A program made the translations under genes and the position numbers. 64,000 bases of DNA from Clostridium collagenovorans DSM 3089 (GTDB lineage Bacteria > Bacillota > Clostridia > Clostridiales > Clostridiaceae): assembly GCF_900130005.1 (NCBI RefSeq), contig NZ_FQXP01000012.1, positions 62,001 to 126,000 on the forward strand, written 5' to 3'. Of the stretch, positions 27,067 to 36,906 are shown piece after piece (positions within the stretch are counted from its first letter, which is position 1; each line of letters opens with the position of its first letter). Under the pieces are notes generated by a model. It was not told where the DNA came from. It worked only from the letters and a program-made list of their open reading frames with translations, and did no database searches.

Positions 27067-27305
27067 TTAAAATTCAGTGAAGAAGAGAGTAGTTTAAATG
27101 TATTTTATAGAGAGCTAAGGACGGTGGAAGCTTAGCAAAGAAGTTTAAATGAAGAGAGCTTTGGAGAAAACTATTTGAACATTTTATTTATAGTAGAATA
27201 GTTGGTTTAATCTGCCTTAAAGATATGAGATAATAAGTTTACTTATTAATTAGAGTGGTATCGCGATAAATTCGCCTCTTAGTGTTTTGCTAAGAGGCTT
27301 TTTTA
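27067..27305 (+). promoter_or_regulatory. T-box riboswitch controlling argG
   Basis: Contains the stem I features GAAGAGAGTAG and GAAGAGAGCTTTGG, the T-box core AGAGTGGTATCGCG (27252-27265), and an intrinsic terminator GCCTCTTAG/CTAAGAGGC plus T-run (27274-27305). Uncharged tRNA should stabilise the antiterminator. An AGA triplet (Arg) lies in the probable specifier region (GCAAAGAAG), fitting an arginine response. Exact folding was not computed. Confidence 0.88.
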
Positions 27306-27387
27306 ATACCCAAATTTATCAGAAGATATAGATTATTTAGGCCTATTAAAATATACCTTCTTAAATTATATTAGGAGGAAATTTAAA

Positions 27388-28590
27388 ATGAAAATTAAAG
27401 AAAAAGTTGTACTAGCATATTCTGGCGGATTGGATACGTCAATAATCATACCTTGGTTAAAAGAAAATTACGATATCGATGTTATAGCAGTATGTGCAAA
27501 TGTAGGTCAAGAGGAAGATATGGATGAAATTTATGGAAAAGCTTTAAGAAGTGGTGCAAGTAAAGCTTATATAGAAGATTTAAGTGAAGAATTTGTAACG
27601 CAAGCAGTATTTAAAGCCATAAAGTCTGAGGTAAAATATGAAAATAAATATTTACTTGGAACATCTTTAGCTAGACCTATAATTGCTAAAAGATTAGTTG
27701 AAATAGCTCATAAAGAAAATGCAAAATATATATGCCATGGTTGTACAGGAAAAGGAAATGATCAAGTAAGATTTGAAGCCTCAATATCAGCCCTTGATCC
27801 AAGTATAAAAATTATAGCTCCATGGAGATTATGGAATATAAAATCTAGAGAAGATGCAATAGACTATGCTAATAAAAATAATATTGAGGTTGCAGTAACT
27901 AAAGAAAAAATTTACTCTGTAGATGCAAATTTATTCCATATCTCAACAGAAGGTGGAGATATAGAAGATTTAAAGAATGAGCACAAAGAAGATTTAGTAT
28001 ATAAAAAATGTATGCCGATTGAGAAAGCATCTGATATAGCAGAATATGTAGAGATTTATTTCGAAAAAGGAGAGCCAAAGAAAGTAAATAACGAGCAACT
28101 TTCTCCTGTAGAAATAATAAAGACATTAAATGACATAGGGGCAAAGCATGGTGTAGGGGTTATAGACATATTAGAAAATAGATTAGTAGGAATGAAATCA
28201 AGAGGAATATATGAAACTCCAGGTGGTACTATACTGTATGAAGCTCATAACATATTAGAAAGTGCTACACTAGATAAAGATACAATACATTATAAGCAAG
28301 TAATAGCTCATAAGTATTCAGAACTTATCTATAACGGAATGTGGTTTAGTAAATTAAAAGAATCAATAGATGTTTTTATAGAAGAAACTCAAGAAAATGT
28401 AACAGGTACTGTAAAGGTAAAGCTATACAAAGGTAATATAAAACCAGCTGGTATTTTTACAGAAAATGCATTATATGATGAATCTATATCTTCATTTGGA
28501 GATAGTGAATTATATGATCATAAAGATGCAGATGGATTTATAAATTTATTTACACTTCCTTTAAAAATAAAATCATTACAACAAAAGTAA
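27388..28590 (+). CDS. argG: Argininosuccinate synthase
   Basis: A 400-residue enzyme joining citrulline and aspartate with ATP in arginine biosynthesis. The ATP pyrophosphatase loop AYSGGLDTS is at ~10-18, with CHGCTGKGND (~110-120) and the substrate region MKSRGIYETPGG. AGGAGG precedes the ATG by about 9 nt. It is preceded by a T-box and followed by a second T-box and argH, so both last steps to arginine are here but are separately controlled. Full length for the family. Confidence 0.96.
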   Translation: MKIKEKVVLAYSGGLDTSIIIPWLKENYDIDVIAVCANVGQEEDMDEIYGKALRSGASKAYIEDLSEEFVTQAVFKAIKSEVKYENKYLLGTSLARPIIAKRLVEIAHKENAKYICHGCTGKGNDQVRFEASISALDPSIKIIAPWRLWNIKSREDAIDYANKNNIEVAVTKEKIYSVDANLFHISTEGGDIEDLKNEHKEDLVYKKCMPIEKASDIAEYVEIYFEKGEPKKVNNEQLSPVEIIKTLNDIGAKHGVGVIDILENRLVGMKSRGIYETPGGTILYEAHNILESATLDKDTIHYKQVIAHKYSELIYNGMWFSKLKESIDVFIEETQENVTGTVKVKLYKGNIKPAGIFTENALYDESISSFGDSELYDHKDADGFINLFTLPLKIKSLQQK

Positions 28591-28664
28591 GTATAGATAA
28601 AATTATACATCAACTAATTAAAACATCATTCATACAATGAAGTTTAATTAAATAAAGATAAATT

Positions 28665-28893
28665 CTATGAAAAAGAGAGTAGATATAAATTAAGTTTCAG
28701 CGAGCTAGAGTTGGTGTGAGTCTAGTAATAATGTTTATATTGAAGAGAGCTTTGGAGAATAATACCTGAATTAGTAGTATGGTATTAGGAATATCTCGCC
28801 TTAAGAGAACTGAGTGGATAAGTATAACTTATCAATTAGAGTGGTAACACGGAAATTTTCGTCTCTTGGTTTTATAACCAGGAGACTTTTTTA
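28665..28893 (+). promoter_or_regulatory. Second T-box riboswitch, controlling argH
   Basis: Stem I begins AAAGAGAGTAG and ends GAAGAGAGCTTTGGAG. The T-box core is AGAGTGGTAACACGG (28838-28852), overlapping the antiterminator, and the terminator GTCTCTTGG...CCAGGAGAC plus T-run ends at 28893. The likely specifier region (CTAGTAATAATG) has no obvious arginine codon; the amino acid sensed is uncertain. It is similar in layout to the argG leader, so it is probably an old duplication. Confidence 0.88.
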
Positions 28894-28930
28894 TTTTAGT
28901 AAATATAAAATATATTACGAGGTGAAGTTA

Positions 28931-30247
28931 ATGAAACTATGGGGTGGACGTTTTAGAAAAGAAGAAAATAAACTTATGGAAGAATTTAATAAATCATTTG
29001 ATTACGATAAAGTATTATATAAAAAGGATATAGAAGGAAGCATTGCTCATGTATATATGCAAGTAAAGTGTAATCTTTTAACAAAGGAAGAAGGTCTATC
29101 TATAACTAATGGATTAATAGACCTTCATCAAGATATAGATAATAAAAAATTATTATTAGAAGGTAGCTATGAGGATATACACAGTTTTATAGAAATAAAC
29201 TTAATAAAAAGAATTGGTGAAGTTGGTAAAAAACTACACACAGCTCGTAGTAGAAATGATCAAGTAGCAACAGATATGAGATTATTTGCTAAAGAAAGTA
29301 CTATAGAAATAATAGATTTAATAAAAAACTTTAAGACAACTTTAAAAGAAGTTGCTTACAAAAATTGTGTAATCATGCCAGGATATACTCACTTACAAAG
29401 AGCCCAAGTTGTAACATTTAAACATCATTTAATGGCTTATTATAGCATGTTTGATAGAGATGAAAAAAGACTTGCTAATGCTTTAGAAATATTAGATGAA
29501 TGTCCTTTAGGATGTGGTGCATTAGCAGGCACTACCCATAATATTAATAGAGAACATCCTAAAGAAAAATTAGGGTTCAGTAGAGTTGTAGAAAACTATA
29601 TAGATGGTGTAAGTGATAGAGATTATCTACTTGAACTTATGAGTGATTTTTCAATAATAATGATGCATTTAAGTAGATTAAGTGAAGAGCTTATATTGTG
29701 GAGCAGTCAAGAGTTTAAATTTATAGAAATGGATGATTTATATACAACCGGTAGTAGTATAATGCCACAAAAGAAAAATCCTGATGGTGCTGAGTTAATA
29801 AGAGGAAAAACAGGTCGTGTTTATGGTAATTTATTTGGATTATTTACTGTTATGAAAGGATTGCCACTTGCTTATAACAAAGATATGCAAGAAGATAAAG
29901 AAGGTTTCTTTGATAGTGTAAACACTATTCAAATGTGTGTTTCTATTATGGAAAGAATGATTGCTACTTTAAAAGTAAATGAAGAAAATATGAAAAAAGC
30001 TATTAATAATGGTTTTTTAAATGCTACTGAGGTTGCAGATTACTTAGTTAAGGAAGGAGTTACATTTAGAGATGCTCACGAAATTGTTGGAAATATAGTT
30101 ATTTTTTGCGAGGACAATAACAAGGCTATCGAAGATTTAGAACTAGATGAACTTTTTAAGTTTAGCGATGTATTTAAAAAAGATATCTATGATTTTATAG
30201 ATTATGAGAATATATTAAACAAAGGATCTAAAAAGAATTTATTATAA
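28931..30247 (+). CDS. argH: Argininosuccinate lyase
   Basis: A 438-residue enzyme splitting argininosuccinate into arginine and fumarate. The start MKLWGGRF is typical. The superfamily signature GSSIMPQKKNPD and ARSRNDQVATD are intact. The frame is open upstream through the T-box terminator, but the ATG at 28931 has GAGGTG 6 nt before it and gives the normal N-terminus. It is controlled by its own T-box and ends with a stem-loop terminator. It cooperates with argG just upstream. Confidence 0.96.
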   Translation: MKLWGGRFRKEENKLMEEFNKSFDYDKVLYKKDIEGSIAHVYMQVKCNLLTKEEGLSITNGLIDLHQDIDNKKLLLEGSYEDIHSFIEINLIKRIGEVGKKLHTARSRNDQVATDMRLFAKESTIEIIDLIKNFKTTLKEVAYKNCVIMPGYTHLQRAQVVTFKHHLMAYYSMFDRDEKRLANALEILDECPLGCGALAGTTHNINREHPKEKLGFSRVVENYIDGVSDRDYLLELMSDFSIIMMHLSRLSEELILWSSQEFKFIEMDDLYTTGSSIMPQKKNPDGAELIRGKTGRVYGNLFGLFTVMKGLPLAYNKDMQEDKEGFFDSVNTIQMCVSIMERMIATLKVNEENMKKAINNGFLNATEVADYLVKEGVTFRDAHEIVGNIVIFCEDNNKAIEDLELDELFKFSDVFKKDIYDFIDYENILNKGSKKNLL

Positions 30248-30296
30248 ACATGTATTTTTAAAATTTCACTTTAAGGACTAGAGTTTAGATTTTACA

Positions 30297-30353
30297 AAAG
30301 TTAAAGCCATTATAATACTTTTATTTCAATTCTAATGGTTTTAACTTTATTTA
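30297..30353 (+). terminator. Terminator of argH
   Basis: 16-17 bp stem (AAAGTTAAAGCCATTA / TAATGGTTTTAACTTT with one wobble), 19-nt loop and T-rich tail about 50 nt after the stop. The following 30354-30816 is gene-free AT-rich DNA with nothing else seen. Confidence 0.75.
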
Positions 30354-30816
30354 TTAATATTTTTTAAAAAACTATTATTGAAATTAAGCATAACCAAAAC
30401 CTAATAACGCTCCAATTGTCATAAGCAAATAAGATAAACTAAGATCTATTTATAAAAAATCTTAATACCGTAAAATATTTATCTTTAAAATCAATTTATA
30501 ATTTAAGTAATAAATTTCAACTTTCTAAACTATATTTATAATATATGTTTTATCAAAGAATCTTCTTATTTCTTTTTTAATACAATATAAAGCAACAATA
30601 GATAAATCATTAACCTATAATTTTAATATTGAAATAAAGTAGCCCTTAAAGACTCAAGCCACATATATCATATTTTTATTACATGTAAAGCTTATTAAAT
30701 TATTTAGGTGTAATAATAAATTAATCTTAGAACTTAACCCTCTATCTCTTCTATATTAATCTCTTCATAAGCTAACTTATACATACTACTTATTTTAAAG
30801 AAGGGGCAAACAATAT

Positions 30817-31635
30817 ATGAAATTATGTACACTAAATAATGCCTATAAACATCAAGATAACCTAACTAGCTACAAACTTTTTAAAGAATACAACATGCTA
30901 AATATTGAAGTGAATCCCTTGAACTTCAAGAGTGACTTATATAGTCTTTCAAAAGAAGATATAGATAAATTTATATTAAGTACAGTAGAAAGGAACGTAA
31001 GTATTCAAGCTTTTGAATATACAGAACCTGAGAACCTATTTATATTCAAGAATCGTAATACTAGATTAGAACTATTAAACAATATAAAGGATTGCATAAT
31101 TCTTTGTTATAAATTAGGAGTGCCAGTAATTAATATAAACTACCTTAAGAATAATAACATGGATAATATAAGTAAAGATATGAGTTATCAAATTCTCTTG
31201 GAGTTTTTCGCTGAACTTGGGGATTTTGCAAACAATAAAAACGTGACTCTTACTTTAGGTCCATGTAGTAAGTATTCCTTAAGTAATGATATTATAAAGA
31301 ATGCTATATTTCGTATTAATAGTCAGTGCTTAAACTTTATAAAGGAATTAAATAATCCCTATGTCAAGCTTAACCTTACAAACTCAATTATTTTAGAAAA
31401 TCATTTTGATTATGAAGAATTAATAACCATAGCTTCACCTTACCTTCATAATTTTTATATAATTGAAGATTATTTAATACCATTAAACAACAAGAATGTA
31501 ATTCGTAACTCAAGCTTACTCACGATTTTAAACTCAATTAAATATAGTGAATTATTAACCATAGACTTTAAGGATAGAAAAAATGTAAAAGATATAGTTC
31601 AGTTTTTATTACATTCAAATTTAGGTATATTATGA
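30817..31635 (+). CDS. Diverged xylose-isomerase-like TIM-barrel protein (tentative)
   Basis: A 272-residue soluble protein. The alternation of strands and helices, the segment YKLGVPVININYL (~95) and INSQCLNFIKELNNPYVKLN (~175) resemble the AP-endonuclease-2/xylose-isomerase-like barrel family, in which a similar phrase leads to a metal-binding Asp-His. The usual Asp/His/Glu metal ligands are not clearly present, so an enzymatic role is doubtful. AAGGGG precedes the ATG by about 9 nt. It stands alone. The function is unknown. Confidence 0.55.
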   Translation: MKLCTLNNAYKHQDNLTSYKLFKEYNMLNIEVNPLNFKSDLYSLSKEDIDKFILSTVERNVSIQAFEYTEPENLFIFKNRNTRLELLNNIKDCIILCYKLGVPVININYLKNNNMDNISKDMSYQILLEFFAELGDFANNKNVTLTLGPCSKYSLSNDIIKNAIFRINSQCLNFIKELNNPYVKLNLTNSIILENHFDYEELITIASPYLHNFYIIEDYLIPLNNKNVIRNSSLLTILNSIKYSELLTIDFKDRKNVKDIVQFLLHSNLGIL

Positions 31636-31730
31636 TTATCTTTTTAATATATAAGTATTATAAAATAATTTTCACTATATTACCTATCAATCTATTTTAA
31701 AGTCTCTATATTATATATAGACAAAAATTA

Positions 31731-31759
31731 ACCCCTCGTAATTTAATATTACGAGGGGT
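31731..31759 (-). terminator. Terminator of the Cys-Pro-rich protein gene
   Basis: Perfect 12-bp stem ACCCCTCGTAAT / ATTACGAGGGGT, 5-nt loop; on the minus strand followed by TTAATTTTTG. It may also stop transcripts from the plus-strand gene at 30817. Confidence 0.8.
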
Positions 31760-31864
31760 CATATCCGTAGTATTTATTCAGAACTCTTCATTAGTTAATT
31801 AATTGCATCACACAATATTGGGCTTTAATTCACTCAACTCAATATCATGTTATAAAATTTTGTT

Positions 31865-32317
31865 TTATTCGTTATATCCGCCACATGGGAAGCCATAGTC
31901 ATCATTTTTTGGACATGGTTTTGGACATGGTGGACATGGTTTTGGACATGGTGGACATTGTTGACAGTCACCACTTAAACAATAGTGGCTTGGTTTATTT
32001 GTGTCAAGTATTAAAGGCTTAACCTTAACATTGTTATACCAAACCTTAACTAAATAAACTTTACCTGGACAAAGAGGCCCAAATAAGAATTGTCCATATT
32101 CATCTGTGAAAGTATGAGTAATTGGACAAAGTGATAATGGATCGCAAGGATTATTAACTGCAAATAATTTAACTACAGCATCCTTAACTGGTCTTCCTTT
32201 ACAATTTATAACCGTACCATTAATAACACTTCTATTATCTTCTGGACACTTAACTATTGCTTCTATTTGTTCATTTTGAGTTGGATGAATTTTGAAATCT
32301 CCTGATCTGTAACCCAT
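31865..32317 (-). CDS. Carboxypeptidase-regulatory-like domain protein with Cys-Pro tail
   Basis: A 150-residue protein with no signal peptide. Residues ~30-105 form a CarboxypepD_reg-like beta domain (VINGTVINCKGRPVKDAVVKL, here split: INGTVINCKGRPV, then DEYGQFLFGPLCPG). The tail is a repeat of CPPCPKP units followed by a Tyr/Gly-rich end. Such small Cys-rich, repeat-tailed proteins without export signals are often spore-coat or crust components assembled in the mother cell; that is an inference. AGGAGG precedes the ATG by 8 nt. In-frame DNA repeats (GGACATGGTTTT on the plus strand) encode the tail and may vary in number between strains. Confidence 0.7.
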   Translation of the reverse strand: MGYRSGDFKIHPTQNEQIEAIVKCPEDNRSVINGTVINCKGRPVKDAVVKLFAVNNPCDPLSLCPITHTFTDEYGQFLFGPLCPGKVYLVKVWYNNVKVKPLILDTNKPSHYCLSGDCQQCPPCPKPCPPCPKPCPKNDDYGFPCGGYNE

Positions 32318-32470
32318 TCTATAATCCTCCTAAGTGTTTGTAATTCGGATATTTAATATCCATAGTTTAAATATATGTATTTTTGCCAAATTGTGTGATA
32401 TATTTTTTATACATATATACTTTAAACACTTAGGTTATATGCATTAACACTTGAATTTACTAACTTCTAG

Positions 32471-33352
32471 TTAATTACTATTTTTTGAAAACTCTATAAA
32501 CAAATTCATAATCTTATTTAAACACTTATCCTTATGACATATAAGTTTCAAATCTCTTGCCATACTTACATCCCTAATTCTGCTATAAGAAAGTTTCCCA
32601 GAAGATACTTCATTCTCTATACACTTTTTAGATATACAGGATATACCTAAGTCAGCCTCTACAGCTCTTTTTATAGCCTCCGTATTTCCTAAGCCAAATT
32701 GAAGATTATACTTTATATCATTTTTATCAAATATGCTTTCCACAACACTTCTAGTACCACTGCCACTTTCTCTCATTATCATTTTTTCTTTCGCTATTTC
32801 TTCTTTATCAATATAATCTATTCCATTAAATCTATGATCCTTAGAATATATGATAACTAACTCATCATCCCAAAAGTTTTCTTGTAGGATTTCTGAGTCT
32901 TCTATTATTCCTTCTATAAATGCAAAATCTATTCTATTCTTTAATACAAGGTCTTCTATATTTTCAGTATTCTCAATTATTATAGATACATCAATATCCT
33001 TGTATATTTTTTTAAATTTACCTAGAAGCTCAGGTAATATGTATATACCAATGGTAGTACTAGCACCTACAACTAGCTTTCCTGCTCTTAACTCCACAGA
33101 ATCTTTCATGGTCTTCAGGGCATCTTCATATAAGTTTAGTATTCTTCTAGAATAATTCAAGAAAACTTCCCCCTCATGGGTTAAATAAAGTTTTTTACTT
33201 ATTCTATCAAATAGTTTTACCCCAAGCTCCTCTTCTAGTTCATGAATACATTGACTTATAGCCGGCTGGCTTATATATAATTCTCTTGCCACCTCAGTCA
33301 TATTTAATTTAGTTGCAACATTATAAAAAATATTTAACTTTCTTTCATTCAT
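32471..33352 (-). CDS. LysR-family transcriptional regulator
   Basis: A 293-residue regulator. The N-terminal winged helix (MTEVARELYISQPAISQCI) is typical, and the C-terminal ~200 residues form the periplasmic-binding-like effector domain (KLVVGASTTIGIYILP). It resembles the CysL/CbbR subgroup. The ATG lacks a good Shine-Dalgarno. It is an orphan regulator, with no divergent partner enzyme next door, so the effector and targets are unknown. Confidence 0.88.
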   Translation of the reverse strand: MNERKLNIFYNVATKLNMTEVARELYISQPAISQCIHELEEELGVKLFDRISKKLYLTHEGEVFLNYSRRILNLYEDALKTMKDSVELRAGKLVVGASTTIGIYILPELLGKFKKIYKDIDVSIIIENTENIEDLVLKNRIDFAFIEGIIEDSEILQENFWDDELVIIYSKDHRFNGIDYIDKEEIAKEKMIMRESGSGTRSVVESIFDKNDIKYNLQFGLGNTEAIKRAVEADLGISCISKKCIENEVSSGKLSYSRIRDVSMARDLKLICHKDKCLNKIMNLFIEFSKNSN

Positions 33353-33639
33353 ATTAACTAATTATTACTTAATCATATATAAAGTAGGTAAATCTAATTA
33401 TATAAAATAATAGTTTTCCTTATGTAAATTATAAGCTTAAGTAATTTTCCCTCCATCTAAAATATAATAAGAGTCTACATCATTATTAAAATATATATAT
33501 ATTGTCTATTTTTTTATTTTTAATACAAATCATAACATCATATAATGAAATATTATATCACAAGCATATGTAATCAGTACTATATATTAAGATATGCATT
33601 GCCAAATTTAATACTAAAAGTCTAACCTACAAAATAAAA

Positions 33640-33686
33640 ATAGGGTGTGTATTAGTAGCATAACTACTAACACAATCACCCTTAAA
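33640..33686 (-). terminator. Terminator of the M6 protease gene
   Basis: On the minus strand AAGGGTG...CACCC with inner GTTAGTAG/CTACTAAT, followed by TATTTTTATTTT, 40-80 nt past the stop. The remaining part of 33353-33722 shows no gene. Confidence 0.7.
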
Positions 33687-33722
33687 GTAAATTTATTTTA
33701 AATGATTTATTTATTATTAAAT

Positions 33723-36542
33723 TTATTTTTTATCTTGTTTCTTTTTAAATCCTAAACCTAAAGCTCCAAGAACTACAGCTAAAGCTCCAACTCCATAAGC
33801 ACCTAAAGGAATAGTTTGTCCAGTTTGTGGTAACTTATTACCTGGTTTGTTTTCAGGCTTAACCTCTGGCTTAACTTCTGGTTTTGGATCTGGTGTTGGT
33901 TCTGGATCTGGTGTTGGATCTGGGTCCGGTGTTGGATCTGGGTCTGGTGTTGGAATTGGATCTGGTGTTGGGATTTCATTAACATCTAATTGATCCCCAT
34001 TACCATTTGCTAATATTTGAGTTCCATATCCATTTAATTCACTGTTGTATAATGCCTTAGCATTATTGTCTTCGTCAACGAAGATCATGTGATTTAATTT
34101 CCAGTCCTCTTTATTACCCATCATATAGTGTACGTTTGCACTATATAAGTTACCTTCTTCTTGTTGTAATTTCTTTTCAACAATTTCACCAGTCTTAGTA
34201 TTTACATAAGAAGCTCGAGCTTCTTTAATACCTTCATTTAACTTGAAGAAACCTTTAGCGTCTGCTCCTACACTATTTATAGATATACCCTTAAGGATAA
34301 CATCTGCATCAGCCTTTTGAGCATCCATATTTGAAGGCATGTTAGCTTCATCCATCTTAGCTATGTGGATTTTAGCTGAACTTCTATCCTTACTTTCTTC
34401 AACAACGAATACTTTTAATCCAAGATTATCAAGCTTAACACCATGTTGAGCTTTTTCATCATAGTAGCTCTTACTATCATTAAAGCTAGGAACTGCATCA
34501 GTTACATTATCAGTAGTGATAGTACCTTTACCCCAGTCAATGTTAAGTGGTGTAGTATCTCTCAATCCGAATGCAGCATCATGCATGTTGAATCTTCTAT
34601 TATCAACTCCACTTGAACCATCAGCTTTGCTATAAGTTACTAAATCTTGTCCAGCATCAACTACAAGAACGTTAGCTTCACCTGGATGTTTTCCATAATC
34701 TTGATCTGGTTTACTTGCAAGGAACTTATCATTTACATACCACATTAATAGACCGGCATCATATTTAAGGTCTTCGTAATGATTCCATGGGAAGTTTATA
34801 AGACCTTCATCAACTAATCCATTTTCACCATTTCTCCATTCTAAGAAGTAACGTCTTCCTGTATGTTTGAAACCTTCAGATTGCTCAAATCCTTTTAATT
34901 CAAATTTGCTAGCTCCTTCAGCATCATCTTCAAATATAACTGCATCATCAGCAGAAATCTTAATTTGATCTACAAACATACCAGGCATAGAACCATTAGT
35001 ATCATTCCAAATGTGGAACTTAAGCTCTATTTCTTTACCAGCATATGCACTTAAATCAAACTCAGCATCTACCCAAGTCTTGCTTGTTCCTGTTATAGCA
35101 TGTCCTGGATTTCTTTCTCCGCCTTGGTTAGCATTAGGGTTAGTATCAGTTGTGATATTACCTTTTACAGCTTCCCACTTATCAGTACCAACTTCTTTTA
35201 CTTGAACTGATGCATAATCCCAATCTTCTTCTATATCATACCAAGTTTTAAATTGTAACTTAGCTGCTTTATTTGCTTTTAAATCAACCTTATTAAGAAT
35301 CATATCACCAACGTGACTATCGCCAGTTCCACTATAATAAGCTTGTTTACCTTGAATCATATCAACTATTTTTTCTTTGTTGTCTGGTAATTGGATAGCA
35401 ACGTTATTAAGTCTATTCCCTCTTACTGAAACTTGATCTAATTCTACATCCATACCATCAGCATCAAGATCGCTTAAGTTAATATTTTTAGTGTTACTCC
35501 AATTTAACTTCTTGCCCTTAGCCTCAAAAGATGTTTGTAACTGATCTCTACAATAAGCACCATAACTATTAGGCATAGCTCCTCTTATTGTACCAGTATA
35601 ACTACCACCCATTACAGACCAGTTTTGAACTGCTGGATCACCATTACCATATAAGTCAGGTAATCCTAAAATATGTCCAAATTCATGGTTAAATAAGTCT
35701 ATTGGCATATCTTGAGACATTACAACATAACTTTGAGCTTTCCAAGTCTTACCATTGGCATCTTTAGCTTCTGGTACTTGATAACCTGAAGTAGGGTACC
35801 AATCAATATTAGCTCTAAACGGCCATATAGCATCTTCACCTAAAGAACCACCACCATGCTCTTCACCAGTACCTGGGTGTAATAATACTATAGAGTCTAT
35901 TATTCCATCTGGTTCATAATAATTTCCATCACCATCAGCATCAAATTGATCTTCAACATCATATTGACTTAAATCTATATTTGGATCATTAACTGCATTT
36001 TGGAATGCTTCCATTACAAGCTTAGTAGCATTGTTTTGGTCACTTCCGCCACCATAGTCAGGGTCATTTGCCCCATAGAATGTAGCATTATTTTTAGCTA
36101 AGTATGGTCCAACTACATTCCCATCTAATGTATAACTTCCACCTGATTCTTCTTCAAAGAATTTCTTAACAGTCATATAGTCTCTTGTTTCAGCTGTTAA
36201 ATTTCCTTCTTCATCAAGTTTACCTGCATTCCCCTTATAAGTATTATCCCCAAAGAATATGTTTTGATAAAAATCTGCTGTAAATTCTGGTGGATTAACT
36301 AAATAGTTATTTACTGACCATGTTTCATTCTTAACAAAGTCTGAATATCTATAATCTTGATATTCCATCATAATTACCAATGGTTTGGCTTTTACCTTTT
36401 CTCCATTCCATTGAGTTTTCTGAGCTGGAGCTATTGAGTTATTCACTCCTAGTGGAGCTGCTTCAACATTTGCCATAGGCGCAATTAAGCCTAACATAAA
36501 AACAGTAGAAAGTACCTTAGTTAGAGTTTTTTTACTAAACAT
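33723..36542 (-). CDS. Cell-wall-anchored immune inhibitor A-type metalloprotease (M6)
   Basis: A 939-residue secreted zinc protease. The signal peptide is residues 1-29 (cleavage near VEAA). The zinc site is HEFGH at 286-290 (NHEFGHILGLPDLYG). A calcium-loop-like DADGDG lies at ~201. InhA-type beta domains follow, then a Pro-rich repeat of PTPDPDP units, KPEVKPE, and a sorting signal LPQTG with hydrophobic stretch and KKKQDKK. Classical InhA proteins of bacilli are freely secreted; this one should be sortase-linked to peptidoglycan. It probably degrades host or environmental proteins. GGGGGG lies 5 nt before the ATG. It has its own terminator. The same LPQTG motif occurs in the 46910 protein. 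Confidence 0.93.
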   Translation of the reverse strand: MFSKKTLTKVLSTVFMLGLIAPMANVEAAPLGVNNSIAPAQKTQWNGEKVKAKPLVIMMEYQDYRYSDFVKNETWSVNNYLVNPPEFTADFYQNIFFGDNTYKGNAGKLDEEGNLTAETRDYMTVKKFFEEESGGSYTLDGNVVGPYLAKNNATFYGANDPDYGGGSDQNNATKLVMEAFQNAVNDPNIDLSQYDVEDQFDADGDGNYYEPDGIIDSIVLLHPGTGEEHGGGSLGEDAIWPFRANIDWYPTSGYQVPEAKDANGKTWKAQSYVVMSQDMPIDLFNHEFGHILGLPDLYGNGDPAVQNWSVMGGSYTGTIRGAMPNSYGAYCRDQLQTSFEAKGKKLNWSNTKNINLSDLDADGMDVELDQVSVRGNRLNNVAIQLPDNKEKIVDMIQGKQAYYSGTGDSHVGDMILNKVDLKANKAAKLQFKTWYDIEEDWDYASVQVKEVGTDKWEAVKGNITTDTNPNANQGGERNPGHAITGTSKTWVDAEFDLSAYAGKEIELKFHIWNDTNGSMPGMFVDQIKISADDAVIFEDDAEGASKFELKGFEQSEGFKHTGRRYFLEWRNGENGLVDEGLINFPWNHYEDLKYDAGLLMWYVNDKFLASKPDQDYGKHPGEANVLVVDAGQDLVTYSKADGSSGVDNRRFNMHDAAFGLRDTTPLNIDWGKGTITTDNVTDAVPSFNDSKSYYDEKAQHGVKLDNLGLKVFVVEESKDRSSAKIHIAKMDEANMPSNMDAQKADADVILKGISINSVGADAKGFFKLNEGIKEARASYVNTKTGEIVEKKLQQEEGNLYSANVHYMMGNKEDWKLNHMIFVDEDNNAKALYNSELNGYGTQILANGNGDQLDVNEIPTPDPIPTPDPDPTPDPDPTPDPEPTPDPKPEVKPEVKPENKPGNKLPQTGQTIPLGAYGVGALAVVLGALGLGFKKKQDKK

Positions 36543-36906
36543 TTTATCCCCCCATATTATAAATAAATTAAAAACCTAAAGAATAATTCAGAATATTAAA
36601 ACTTTTGAAATTTTAAAACTTTAAAACTTTAAAACTTTTTAACAATTGTAACAAAGTAATAAATTTAATACAATAGTTTTTGTAAAATTTTTACCATTTT
36701 TGCCAACATATTTTTCCGACTTTTTATTTTGATTTTCGCACTTTAAGTTGCTAACACTACGACTTATCATAGATACTTTTTAATTAGAATTACAAAATTC
36801 TACTCTATTAAGAAATTTCTGCTGTTATATAATTTTATTTTTTCATATTTTTATTATTAAAGTTTATTTTAATTATAAAATTCATTCAAAATAAATTCAA
36901 ATAAAC
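36543..36906. other. Spacer with a 9-bp repeat upstream of the protease gene
   Basis: At ~36600-36640 the word AAAACTTTA repeats about four times in tandem, within the 5' leader of the protease gene. It could be a slippage-prone tract or a regulator-binding array. No gene is seen in the rest. Confidence 0.45.

Noticed and set aside
28814..28930. Extended N-terminus for argH
   Set aside because: It would translate through the T-box terminator; the ATG at 28931 has a proper ribosome site and normal family start.
31912..31970. Regular GGACATGGTTTT repeats considered as a CRISPR-like array
   Set aside because: They are short in-frame codon repeats encoding the Cys-Pro tail, with no spacers.
33803..33985. 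60-codon frame rich in His-Gln
   Set aside because: Out-of-frame reading of the PTPDPDP repeat DNA of the metalloprotease.
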